From NCBI GenBank assembly GCA_902764915.1, contig CACWXY010000015.1:1-64000 (forward strand): a stretch of 64,000 nucleotides of DNA, written 5' to 3'. The notes under the pieces are model-generated. The model was not told the DNA's origin. It saw only the letters and a program-made list of their open reading frames with translations, and ran no database searches. Position 1 is the stretch's first letter, and the number at the start of each line of letters is the position of its first letter. Below, piece after piece: positions 17,337-26,208 of the stretch. The position numbers and the translations under genes are program-made. Origin of the DNA: an uncultured Eubacteriales bacterium (GTDB taxonomy: Bacteria > Bacillota > Clostridia > Christensenellales > Aristaeellaceae).

Positions 17337-18287
17337 TCAGCCCTTCACAGAGCCCAGCATGACGCCGGAGACAAAGAAGCGCTGGATGAAAGGATAGATG
17401 ACAATCATGGGCACCATGGACACGACAAGAACGGCATTCTTGACCTGCGTGCTCAGTGCCGCCACGCCCTTGTGGTCCGTGGTCTGGCTCAGAGTGGACA
17501 GGTTGCTCGTCGAGCTCTCTGCTGCCAGCACCAGCGCTTTCAGTTTCAGCTGAAGCGTCTGATTGGAGGTACTGGAAACCAGCACCAGCGGATTCATATA
17601 GTCGTTCCAGTGTCCGACAATCACCCACAGGGCGACCGTAGCCAGAACCGGCTTGGAAAGCGGGATAATCAGACGGAACAGAATCACATAGTCATTGGCG
17701 CCGTCAATCCGCGCACTTTCCACAACTGAAACGGGGATGGAATCAAAATAGCTTCGTATGATGACTACATTATACGCTGAAATCAGGCCATTGAGAATCA
17801 ATGCCCAGAGTGTATCATACAGTCCCAGGTTCTGGATTGTCAGAAACAGCGGTACAATGCCGCCCTGGAACCACATGGTAAACATGATAATGACGGAATA
17901 GAGTTTCTTGCCATAGAACTGCCCGAACGCCAGCGGATAAGCAGCAATGCACAGTGCCACCAGGCTCAGCACGCATCCGCCGAAGGAAACCACAAAGCTG
18001 TTGAATATGGAATGCCACAGCTCTCCGTCCCGGAAGATGGTCCTGTATGCCTGCGGGTTAAAGCCGATGGGATAGAACGTGACATTCGCTGCCATGACCT
18101 GCGTTTCCGAGCTCATGGAGATCGCGACTACGTTCAGCACGGGATAAAGAAGGAAGATCAGGAGAAGAACCATAAAAATGGTATTGCAGACACTGAATAT
18201 CTTTTCTCCGCGGGACCGCTTGATAAAGTCCTGATTATACTTGGCTTTGCGCGGGACTATGTTCTTTCCTTGGGCCTGAACGGTCAT
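17337..18287 (-). CDS. Sugar ABC transporter permease, YtcP/AraQ-like
   Basis: The 316-residue membrane protein has six predicted segments and the EAA-type cytoplasmic loop that docks the ATPase (VESARIDGANDYVILFRLIIPLSKP). The first segment is VCNTIFMVLLLIFLLYPVL. It pairs with the LplB-like permease 17 bp upstream to form the channel for the binding protein encoded downstream. The C-terminal FIQRFFVSGVMLGSVKG is typical of this permease group. Confidence 0.92.
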   Translation of the reverse strand: MTVQAQGKNIVPRKAKYNQDFIKRSRGEKIFSVCNTIFMVLLLIFLLYPVLNVVAISMSSETQVMAANVTFYPIGFNPQAYRTIFRDGELWHSIFNSFVVSFGGCVLSLVALCIAAYPLAFGQFYGKKLYSVIIMFTMWFQGGIVPLFLTIQNLGLYDTLWALILNGLISAYNVVIIRSYFDSIPVSVVESARIDGANDYVILFRLIIPLSKPVLATVALWVIVGHWNDYMNPLVLVSSTSNQTLQLKLKALVLAAESSTSNLSTLSQTTDHKGVAALSTQVKNAVLVVSMVPMIVIYPFIQRFFVSGVMLGSVKG

Positions 18288-18304
18288 GATTCATTCCTCC
18301 TTTC

Positions 18305-19264
18305 TCAGAACAATGAAGTCTCCGATACTTTCTTGCTGACCACATTGGCAATCAAAACAAGAATCACAGACACCACGGAGTTAAACAGGCCTCCAGCCGT
18401 GGCAAGACCGTATTTATGACTTTCCATGCCAATCTTATAGACATAGGTCGGCAGCATTTCCGAGACCTGCAGATTCAGCGTGTTCTGCAGGAGGTAGATC
18501 TTATCAAATACGCAGTTCAGCATCTGTCCGATCTGCATGATCAGCAGAAGAATAAAGGTCGGCAGAATGCCGGGAATCGTCACATGCAGCGTCTGCTTCC
18601 AGCGTCCGGCACCGTCAATCCGTGCTGCCTCATACAGTGTCTCGTCAATGCCTGCAATGGCTGAAATATAGATGATGGCATTCCAGCCCATCGTCTGCCA
18701 GACACCGGAAATCAGGTTGATGCCATAGAAGTAGTCGGGTATGGCCAGAAAATTGACCGGTGTCTTTCCCAGCAGCTTGTAGACCTTGGCCAGTGTTCCC
18801 AGCGAGGGGGAAAGCAGGTTATTGATCATGCTGACCAGCACCACGGTCGACACAAAGTGCGGCATGTAGGAAACCGTCTGCACAATCTTCTTAAAGGGGA
18901 GATTGCGCACTTCATTGAGCAGAAGAGCAAATACCAATGGCGCCGGGAAACAGATCAGAAGACTGAGTGAGTTCAGCGTCAGCGTATTGCGGATATACTG
19001 CCACAGCTCCGAGCCGGACAGAAGGCGTTCAAACCATTTCAGCCCCACATATTTGGAACCCTCAAAGCCTTTGAGAAGCTTGAAATCATAAAAGGAGGCT
19101 CTGAGGAAGTACATGGGCAGATATTTGAAAAGTGCCATATAGACCAATACCGGAATCACCATCAGATAAATGTACCGGTTTCTCCAGATATTGCTCCAGA
19201 CCCGCGCACGCTGTTTCGGGGAAGAAAACAGATTGCTGCGCTTGTTCTTTATCTGTGTACTCAA
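18305..19264 (-). CDS. Sugar ABC transporter permease, LplB-like
   Basis: This 319-residue permease has an N-terminal first segment (YIYLMVIPVLVYMALFKYLP) and an EAA loop (ETLYEAARIDGAGRWKQTLH). It is the first gene after the promoter at 19341-19369. The start is a judgement: the TTG at 19264 has GGGAGGA six bases upstream, whereas the ATG at 19282 has the Shine-Dalgarno sequence inside its own coding region. I therefore take the TTG start (LSTQIKNKRSN). It partners the YtcP-like permease. Confidence 0.9.
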   Translation of the reverse strand: MSTQIKNKRSNLFSSPKQRARVWSNIWRNRYIYLMVIPVLVYMALFKYLPMYFLRASFYDFKLLKGFEGSKYVGLKWFERLLSGSELWQYIRNTLTLNSLSLLICFPAPLVFALLLNEVRNLPFKKIVQTVSYMPHFVSTVVLVSMINNLLSPSLGTLAKVYKLLGKTPVNFLAIPDYFYGINLISGVWQTMGWNAIIYISAIAGIDETLYEAARIDGAGRWKQTLHVTIPGILPTFILLLIMQIGQMLNCVFDKIYLLQNTLNLQVSEMLPTYVYKIGMESHKYGLATAGGLFNSVVSVILVLIANVVSKKVSETSLF

Positions 19265-19340
19265 AAACAATCCTCCCTTCATGAAAGGCACTGATTCAAT
19301 CTATCATGTATGCATTCAACCTTCCCATTCACTGCGAAGC

Positions 19341-19369
19341 ATTATACAAGCATTCGTTTTCTTGTGCAA
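19341..19369 (-). promoter_or_regulatory. Sigma-70-type promoter of the sugar import operon
   Basis: On the minus strand TTGCAC (19369-19364) and a perfect TATAAT (19346-19341) are 17 bp apart. Transcription would start near 19334 and give a leader of about 70 bases before the LplB-like gene. Confidence 0.75.
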
Positions 19370-19377
19370 TAGGGTAT

Positions 19378-19423
19378 GAAAGAGGCCCGTTTCTCCATCC
19401 TGTCATGGGAACGGGCCTCTTTC
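19378..19423. terminator. 14-bp perfect hairpin terminator after the regulator gene
   Basis: GAAAGAGGCCCGTT (19378-19391) pairs perfectly with 19410-19423. It lies between the stop of the regulator gene (19489) and the promoter of the import operon, so it insulates the two minus-strand units. Confidence 0.75.
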
Positions 19424-19488
19424 GTCTCATTTTCTCGGTTTTGTCCGCGTTTCGCAATCTTTTACGGAATTTTTCCGCAAAACACTTT

Positions 19489-20622
19489 TCAAACAACACC
19501 CTTTTCACGGCAGTAATGCAGAAATGTCAGGAATTCAGCGGTCTGCTGGCAGTTCACCAGGTTCATCAGGCGCTTTTTCCGGTAATGCAGCGCTGATGTC
19601 GTCAGATACATCTCATGCTCGAGGGAGTCTATAGAGCAGCCCTGCATCAGGCGTTCCAGAAGAAGCATGTCCGTCTCGTCGCAGGCATTGAGAAGCGTTT
19701 CCGCCCGCAGAAGATGCTCGGCTTCCGGATCGGAATAGAAATCAATGCTGGTTTCAAAGGCGTCGGCATCGCTGTGAGGAAACAGATGCCTGGTGGTATC
19801 CGGGATCATGGCAGTCGATTCACGCACAATCAGCTGGCTCCTTACCCGGGAAGACAGACTGGATGTGGCAGGCGTCTTGGACAGATAGGAGAACAGAAGA
19901 ACCGCCTGCTTGCCCATCTCCCGATGGTCCAGTGTGGATGTTGTCAGGGAAGGATGCACCCGCATCGCCATCTGGGAGTTCCCGAAAGCGGTCACATGAA
20001 GCTCCTCCGGGACGCGGATCCCATCCCTGCGCAGGAAACTGAGCAGGGAAACAGCGGCAATATCGTTGGCACAGATGACCGCGTCAAACTGGCCGGCCTT
20101 TTCTCTGAACCGGCGATAGCAGGCAGTAAGGTCGGCCAGATTGAAGAAAGTGCTCTCGTCCGCAGAACAGCCCCTCTGCGCACACCATTTCCGGAAATAG
20201 CGCAGCTTGATCGTATCCGCTGAGGAGTTCGGGTTATAGGCATACATGGCAATCCGCTCTCTCTTGCAGTCCTCTGTCAGATAGCACAGCAGATGATGGA
20301 TTGCGCTGACATAGTCCATGCGTACCATACCCGTAGGCAGGGATGTTTCCGCCGGATCAAAGCTGATAAAGACCGACTCAATATCCCGTGCATTGAAGAA
20401 CTCCAGTGTTCGAGGCATCCATGAAACCGACGTGCCCACCACAATCAGCATCCGCCGCTCTTCTCCGAAAAGCGCGTCATAATCTATCTCCTCGAACTTT
20501 TCCGCTTCCAGCGGCACAAATCTGTATTTCCTTTTGTTCGCTTCCTGTGCGATTCCTTCCATGGTCTGCTTCGCCCACAGATAACTGCGGAAGTTCGGCT
20601 CTGTCAGCACGGGAATCAGCAT
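19489..20622 (-). CDS. LacI-type sensor domain with C-terminal LuxR-like HTH
   Basis: The 377-residue protein starts directly with a periplasmic-binding-protein-like sensor (LIPVLTEPNFRSYLWAKQTM, RERIAMYAYNPNSSADTIK, DAVICANDIAAVSLLSFLRR, VTAFGNSQMAMRVHPSLTT) and lacks the N-terminal LacI HTH. Its last about 70 residues (LLERLMQGCSIDSLEHEMYL, then TTSALHYRKKRLMNLV) look like a LuxR/GerE-type helix-turn-helix. It is therefore a sugar-sensing regulator with reversed domain order. The ATG at 20622 has GAGGG six bases upstream. It probably controls the import operon downstream and perhaps the divergent DUF5107 gene. Confidence 0.75.
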   Translation of the reverse strand: MLIPVLTEPNFRSYLWAKQTMEGIAQEANKRKYRFVPLEAEKFEEIDYDALFGEERRMLIVVGTSVSWMPRTLEFFNARDIESVFISFDPAETSLPTGMVRMDYVSAIHHLLCYLTEDCKRERIAMYAYNPNSSADTIKLRYFRKWCAQRGCSADESTFFNLADLTACYRRFREKAGQFDAVICANDIAAVSLLSFLRRDGIRVPEELHVTAFGNSQMAMRVHPSLTTSTLDHREMGKQAVLLFSYLSKTPATSSLSSRVRSQLIVRESTAMIPDTTRHLFPHSDADAFETSIDFYSDPEAEHLLRAETLLNACDETDMLLLERLMQGCSIDSLEHEMYLTTSALHYRKKRLMNLVNCQQTAEFLTFLHYCREKGVV

Positions 20623-20650
20623 ATGCATCCCTCTTTTCCACGACCGGATC

Positions 20651-20679
20651 ATTGTATACAAAAAGCAGCGAAAAGGCAA
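20651..20679 (-). promoter_or_regulatory. Promoter of the LacI-type regulator gene
   Basis: TTGCCT (20679-20674) and TACAAT (20656-20651) on the minus strand are 17 bp apart, about 30 bp before the regulator start. Confidence 0.6.
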
Positions 20680-20743
20680 TGAAAGGCGCGCCCTGCACTG
20701 CTGCGATGCAAGGTTTTCAGGAAAAAGTCGGATGGTTTTCCTC

Positions 20744-20773
20744 TTGTTCCGGCAGTTTCAGACATGATACACT
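20744..20773 (+). promoter_or_regulatory. Possible promoter of the DUF5107-DUF6259 transcript
   Basis: TTGTTC (20744-20749) and TACACT (20768-20773) are 18 bp apart on the plus strand, about 75 bp before the large DUF5107 gene. The match is moderate. Confidence 0.4.
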
Positions 20774-20850
20774 ATCTGCACCTTAATCCAACGTTCTCAT
20801 AAAGACTCCTGCTGACTGCATATGCAGAAAACGGAAGGGAGATGTTCCAT

Positions 20851-23800
20851 ATGCACGAAACGATCGTAACAGACGAAATCCGCATGCTTCCCTACTATGG
20901 AGAACCGGAAGCCGAGCTTCTGCCCATGTTTGCTGAAAACCGGGTCCATCAGCGCTCCAGCGGGAATCCGTATCCCAACCGCGTTGTCATGGAGGTCAGG
21001 CGCGAAGCATGCGTGGAGCACCCGTTCCGCATTGTCACCCTGGAGAACGAATATCTACGTATTGAGCTTATGCCGGAACTGGGCGGACGGATTTACAGTG
21101 CGTATGACAAGCGAACGCACTATGATTTCTTTTATAAGCAGCATGTAATCAAGCCCGCGCTGATCGGCCTGCTGGGAAGCTGGATCTCCGGTGGGGTGGA
21201 GTTCAACTGGCCCTGCCACCATCGCCCCAGCACCTTCATGCCCGTCGATGTGTCCATTGAAAAGGAGGACGGCGGCGCCGTCACGGTCTGGATGAGCGAG
21301 CACGAACCCCTGGACCGGATGAAAGGCATGGTCGGCATCCGGCTGGCACCAGGGGAAGCCCGGTTTGATACCCGAATGAAGGTATACAACCGGACGCCTG
21401 CGCGGCATTCCTTCCTCTGGTGGGAGAATGCAGCCGTGCCCGTCAACGAGCAGTACCGTCTGGTCTTCCCGCCTGACGTGCATTACGTGCAGTTCCATTA
21501 CCGCAAGAATGTGACCACCTATCCGGTTGCCAGCGGCGTCTACAACGGAATCAACATGGGCAGCGGCGTGGATATTTCCTATCACAGGAATACCCGTCAG
21601 CCAACCTCGTATTTCTGCGGGGAAACCGCCTATGACTTCTTCGGAGGCTATGACGAAGGAAAGCGCTGCGGCGTCATTCATGTAGCTGATCGCACCGTGT
21701 CCGTGGGCAAGAAAATGTTTACCTGGGCCTACAATCAGCTGTCTGCCAGCTGGGAGCATGCCCTGACGGATACCGACGGTGCCTATGCTGAGCTCATGGC
21801 CAGCTCCTATTCCCTCAATCAGCCGGACTTTGCCTGGCTCATGCCCTATGAAGGCAAAACGTTCAGCCAGATGTGGTATCCCGTGGGTGACATCGGCGTA
21901 CCGCTTTGCGCCTGCAGTGAGGCCGCTTTTGCACTGTCGCAGGACACGCTGTCGATTCAGGCCACGGTTTCCTGCACAGGCAGACTGGAAATGGACGGAA
22001 AAGTGTACGATCTTTCACTGACGCCCGACAGCATTGTACGCCTGCATGTAAACAATGCACCCGAAGCATTTGTTTTCCGCAGCAGCGACGGCCGTATTCT
22101 CTTGCGGTATGCCAAGCCGGATGCTTCTTCGCGCTGCGACATGCCTGCCACGATTCCGGACAATCCCACGCTGGACGCACTGCACTCCGCCCAGTCACTT
22201 TATCTCCTGGGTGTGCACGCCCTGCAGTACAGAGATCCCGCGGTTCTTCCGGATGCGTACTGGCGGGAAGCCCTGCGAAGGGACCCGGATTATCTGCCGG
22301 CGCTCACCGCCCTGGCGTCCTGGGAAGTGGACCATTTCCGTCCGCAGGAAGCCTATCGTCTCGCCATGCACGCCTGGAAGCTTGTAACCGTCCGCAATTT
22401 TCATCCGGAAAGCGGGGAGCTTGCGTATGTCATAGGGCGTATTCTTGAAGCGCTGGACCGGGACGACGAGGCATGGTCCTGGTATATGCAGTCCGCCTGG
22501 TCACAGGACAGCCGCAGCCGCGCGCTCACCAGAGCCGCGATGATCGAAGGGCGCAGAGGCCATCGGGAAGCCATGGCTGACCTGGCCGCCAAAGCCCTGG
22601 AAGCCCACAGCTTCAACGAGACCGCGCGCGCGGCCCTGGCGCTGGGATACAGTCAGCAGAGCGAGCGGAAAAAACAGGTGCTTTCTGATCTCGCTTCGAT
22701 GGATCCGCTTTTCCTGCTGGGTCGTGTGCTTCAGGAGGGTGCTTCCCCCGCCTTCTTCCAGTCACTCCAAAGCGATCCCGCGCAGAGCGTACTGGATACC
22801 GCGCAGGACCTGGCGGAAATGGGTGAAACCGCGCTCGCTTCTGCGCTCCTGAAGGCACTCCCGGAGAAAACGGCACAGACGGAATATGTCAGGTGGTATC
22901 TGAGCGGTGATCAGGCCGCACTGCGCACCGCACCTTCCCTGAATGTAGGGATTGCCTACCCCTCCCGTTCTCTTGAATACAGAGCCCTGTGCGCCGCGCT
23001 TCAGGCAGCCCCGGACGATGTAAAGGCACACAGTCTGCTGGCCTGTCTTCTCTATCACAACGGAAACCACGCGCAGGCTGCAGCTCTATGGGAAAAGGCC
23101 ATCGGGCTGAATCCGCAGGACGCATCCGCACTGCGCAATCTGGCTGTAGCCCGCTACAGTCATCTGGGCGACAGAGCAGGCGCCCTTCCGCTGCTGAAGA
23201 AGGCATGCAGCCTGCGCCCGAATGATGGTCAGCTGATCTGGGAAACCGGGTATGTCATGCTCCACACCCGGCAGGATCCTGCCCTTTGCGCGGTCTTCCT
23301 TGCCGCCAGCGAACATCCGAGGGAGGATATCTGTATCGAGCACTGCCTGGCACTGAACCTGTCAGGACAGTATACACAGGCCCTGGCACTGCTGGACAAA
23401 CGGAATTTCACTCCCTGTGAAGGCGGAGAGCATGCTGTAGCCGAACAGTACATGTTTGCCCACCACGCGCTGGGCCGCCGCGCACTCAGCGCAGAGGATT
23501 ACCAGACGGCCCTGCAGCATTTCCGCACGGCCCAGCAGCTTCCTGATCATCTCGGCGCCGGGCTCTGGAATGAAGTGCTTCTGGTTCCCCACCGCTATTT
23601 TGAAGCGCTCTGCCTGCAGAAAATGGGAGAAACGGCACAGGCCTTTGCGCTTCTCCACTGGATTCTCTCACTGAAACAGGATTACTTCAGTGACATGCAC
23701 CTGCCCGAGCTCCCCTGCTATCAGGCCATGGCGCATCATCTTCTGGGCGAGCATGCGCCGGCGCAGGAGCTGGTGGCGGCGCACCTGCGCGCACAGGATC

Positions 23801-24012
23801 TCGCATCAGCGCGCCGGGATCCGGGCTGGCGGAAAACCACGCCATTCTTTATCTCCTATATGGAAGACCCGGCCGCTCTGCATCAGGCCATCTGTGACTG
23901 GCAGAGAGCCATGGCCTTCCTGGCAGCAGGCGATCCCGCCCGGGCTGCAGCCTTTGCTTCCCGTGCGCTGTCCAATGACCCCGTGAATCTGTACGCCACA
24001 CTGCTGGTCTGA
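20851..24012 (+). CDS. Large DUF5107-TPR protein
   Basis: This 1053-residue protein has an N-terminal DUF5107 domain (about 50-340: LENEYLRIELMPELGGRIYS, GGVEFNWPCHHRPSTFMP, HSFLWWENAAVPVNEQYR, FAWLMPYEGKTFSQMWYP), then a long helical tail rich in tetratricopeptide repeats (for example LLYHNGNHAQAAALWEKAIG and YQTALQHFRTAQQLPDHL). No signal peptide is visible, so it acts in the cytoplasm. Function is unproven; the domain looks like a galactose-mutarotase-type sandwich, so action on oligosaccharides is plausible. The ATG at 20851 is chosen over 20842 because GGAAGGGAG ends immediately before 20842. It is a paralog of the protein encoded at 13584-15566. Confidence 0.85.
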   Translation: MHETIVTDEIRMLPYYGEPEAELLPMFAENRVHQRSSGNPYPNRVVMEVRREACVEHPFRIVTLENEYLRIELMPELGGRIYSAYDKRTHYDFFYKQHVIKPALIGLLGSWISGGVEFNWPCHHRPSTFMPVDVSIEKEDGGAVTVWMSEHEPLDRMKGMVGIRLAPGEARFDTRMKVYNRTPARHSFLWWENAAVPVNEQYRLVFPPDVHYVQFHYRKNVTTYPVASGVYNGINMGSGVDISYHRNTRQPTSYFCGETAYDFFGGYDEGKRCGVIHVADRTVSVGKKMFTWAYNQLSASWEHALTDTDGAYAELMASSYSLNQPDFAWLMPYEGKTFSQMWYPVGDIGVPLCACSEAAFALSQDTLSIQATVSCTGRLEMDGKVYDLSLTPDSIVRLHVNNAPEAFVFRSSDGRILLRYAKPDASSRCDMPATIPDNPTLDALHSAQSLYLLGVHALQYRDPAVLPDAYWREALRRDPDYLPALTALASWEVDHFRPQEAYRLAMHAWKLVTVRNFHPESGELAYVIGRILEALDRDDEAWSWYMQSAWSQDSRSRALTRAAMIEGRRGHREAMADLAAKALEAHSFNETARAALALGYSQQSERKKQVLSDLASMDPLFLLGRVLQEGASPAFFQSLQSDPAQSVLDTAQDLAEMGETALASALLKALPEKTAQTEYVRWYLSGDQAALRTAPSLNVGIAYPSRSLEYRALCAALQAAPDDVKAHSLLACLLYHNGNHAQAAALWEKAIGLNPQDASALRNLAVARYSHLGDRAGALPLLKKACSLRPNDGQLIWETGYVMLHTRQDPALCAVFLAASEHPREDICIEHCLALNLSGQYTQALALLDKRNFTPCEGGEHAVAEQYMFAHHALGRRALSAEDYQTALQHFRTAQQLPDHLGAGLWNEVLLVPHRYFEALCLQKMGETAQAFALLHWILSLKQDYFSDMHLPELPCYQAMAHHLLGEHAPAQELVAAHLRAQDLASARRDPGWRKTTPFFISYMEDPAALHQAICDWQRAMAFLAAGDPARAAAFASRALSNDPVNLYATLLV

Positions 24013-24078
24013 GTCTGCGACTGCGCATATTCCCGATTTCCAGGGATATGCCCCATTGACGGAAAAGAGGTGCCTTTC

Positions 24079-26136
24079 ATGTATTGCCTGGAGAATGATG
24101 TTTTGTCCTATACACTGGATGCCCGCGGCTTCTGTGTTTCCTGTCGGCACAGGCAGACTGGGCATGAATGGATCGAGCGCTCCGGCGCCATCTGGAAGAT
24201 GATCTATTCGGTCCCTGGCACAGAACGTGTCGAATCTGTTATCTGGCAGGAGAATCAGAAACCCGAGATTACCTGTACGGACACGGAAATTGTCCTCCGC
24301 TATGCCTCCCTGACCGGTGAGGAGAACCGCCAGATCCACGCTTCGCTCTCTGTGTGCATGCGTCTTGACCCACGAGGCCTTCAGGTCACAGCGGATATGA
24401 AAAACCAGGATCCTTCCGTCATCCTGCAGGAATTACAGCTTGTTCCGATATCCGGCGCACGCTCGCTCTCCGGCCATCCTGAAAAGGACGCCATTGCATG
24501 GCCGCGGCATCTGGGCATCCGGATTCCGAACCCTGCCTTCAGTGACCTGTCCACCTATGCCGGTTTCCGGAAGTATGAGCGTCATGACCAGTTCCATACC
24601 GACCTGGATGCCCTCTATCAGGGCGGCGACTGCTCCATGCAGTGGCTGGACTGGTACAACGCCGAGGAAGGCCTGTATGTCGGCTCAGAAGACACAACCC
24701 GTCAGGCACTGTGTCTGCATGTGGAGCGTGATACCAGGCAGAACGTTCTGCGCTTCGGCATCATCCGCTATCCCATGCTTGAAGCCGGTGAATCCTGGCA
24801 CGGACAGGCAGTGGACTGCTTCCCGCACCGGGGAGACTGGCATGCCGGTTCGCATTTCTACCGTACATTCATGGAGACAAAGGGCGGGTTTGTGCCCCCG
24901 TCCAGACCCGACTGGTGCCGGGACATGACAGGATGGCTGCGCGTCATTCTCAAGCAGCATCACTGTGAGCTGAACTGGGACTACAGCGATATTCCCGCAC
25001 TGTTTGACGAAGTGCAGTCAGCCGGAATGGATACCTTGTACCTTCTTGGCTGGGAAAAAGGCGGTTTTGCCCGGATGTGGCCCGACTATCTCGTGGATGA
25101 TCGCATGGGCGGCGAGGAGAAGCTGCGGGAGGGCATCGAGTATGTTCATGCGCACGGGGGCCGCGTACTTATGTTTCTCAGTTATGCGCTGGTGGATCAT
25201 CACAGCCATTTCTATCTGCACGAAGGCGGCAGCACAGTTCCCATCCGCTCCATCTGGCAGGAGGATATTCCCTTCGCAGAGACCTACTGCGGAGAAGGCA
25301 CCTATCGGAAAATCGGCAATCCGCCCATGCCGATGTACCTGGCCTGTCCGGGTGCACCGCTCTGGCAGGAAAAAATGAAGTGGGCGGCGAAACAATGCCT
25401 TGACCTGGGTGCTGACGGTGTGCTCTATGATATCGGTGGATGTATCCCCTATTTCTGTTATGATCCCCGGCACACGCACAGAAAGCCCAGCCATTCCCAT
25501 GAGAGCAAGGCTGCCAATTACCGTGACCTGCGCAGTTATGTCAAGAGCTTTGGCGAGGACAGGATTATCCTTATGGAGCATAATGTGGACATCTACGGCC
25601 AGAGCATGGATATGAGCCACGGGATCAGTACATTGCCTGATCCGCGTCTTCTCAACCCTGCATCCGCCGATGACCCGGAGATTCAGTCCACTTCTTCCTG
25701 CCTGCCGGAAATGTATCTGTACACTTTCCCGGAACTGAAATCCACCAACCGGGAATGCGGAGAGGACGAAGATCATTATCTGGCGCTGGCCGGATACAGT
25801 TTTCTGCTGGGCCTTCGTTTTGACATGACGATTTACCGCTGCTGCGGCAGCCTGAAAGACCTGCCCCATTACACCGCTTATCTCCGCCAGCTGAACGCGC
25901 TCTACCACAGGTATGCAAAGCATCTTCTGCAGGGCCGGTTCATGGACCGCGACGGCTTTACATGGGATAATCCTCTTGTATATGCTCGCAGCTGGCAGGC
26001 GGAAGACGGTACAATGGCTGTTACCCTCTGGAATCCCACCGGACGCAGCCAGACTGTGCATATCACGCACACGGGCACGGGAAAGGTCACCTGCGTGGAG
26101 ATTCCCGCAGAAAAAGCCTGCGCCGCTGAAATCTGA
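24079..26136 (+). CDS. DUF6259-type predicted glycoside hydrolase
   Basis: The 685-residue protein combines an N-terminal beta-sandwich (about 1-280) with a TIM-barrel-like part: MDTLYLLGWEKGGFARMWPD, GGRVLMFLSYALVDHHSHFY, DLGADGVLYDIGGC and DRIILMEHNVDIYGQSMDMS. The aspartate in VLYDIGG and the glutamate in LMEHN are candidate catalytic residues. This layout fits DUF6259, related to GH-D-type hydrolases; the assignment is by pattern. It has no signal peptide. GAGGTG lies six bases before the ATG at 24079. It follows the DUF5107 gene by 66 bp in the same direction. Confidence 0.7.
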   Translation: MYCLENDVLSYTLDARGFCVSCRHRQTGHEWIERSGAIWKMIYSVPGTERVESVIWQENQKPEITCTDTEIVLRYASLTGEENRQIHASLSVCMRLDPRGLQVTADMKNQDPSVILQELQLVPISGARSLSGHPEKDAIAWPRHLGIRIPNPAFSDLSTYAGFRKYERHDQFHTDLDALYQGGDCSMQWLDWYNAEEGLYVGSEDTTRQALCLHVERDTRQNVLRFGIIRYPMLEAGESWHGQAVDCFPHRGDWHAGSHFYRTFMETKGGFVPPSRPDWCRDMTGWLRVILKQHHCELNWDYSDIPALFDEVQSAGMDTLYLLGWEKGGFARMWPDYLVDDRMGGEEKLREGIEYVHAHGGRVLMFLSYALVDHHSHFYLHEGGSTVPIRSIWQEDIPFAETYCGEGTYRKIGNPPMPMYLACPGAPLWQEKMKWAAKQCLDLGADGVLYDIGGCIPYFCYDPRHTHRKPSHSHESKAANYRDLRSYVKSFGEDRIILMEHNVDIYGQSMDMSHGISTLPDPRLLNPASADDPEIQSTSSCLPEMYLYTFPELKSTNRECGEDEDHYLALAGYSFLLGLRFDMTIYRCCGSLKDLPHYTAYLRQLNALYHRYAKHLLQGRFMDRDGFTWDNPLVYARSWQAEDGTMAVTLWNPTGRSQTVHITHTGTGKVTCVEIPAEKACAAEI

Positions 26137-26208
26137 CGCAGACATCACTCCCTGTTTATCCTCCGTCACTTCACAGAACTAACGATGCAAAGAAAGGAAA
26201 GGCAAGGC

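Noticed and set aside
14808-17729. A 973-codon open frame on the plus strand across two minus-strand genes
   Set aside because: It is antisense to the DUF5107-TPR and binding-protein genes, runs through their terminator and shows no protein pattern. Codon bias of the real genes explains it.
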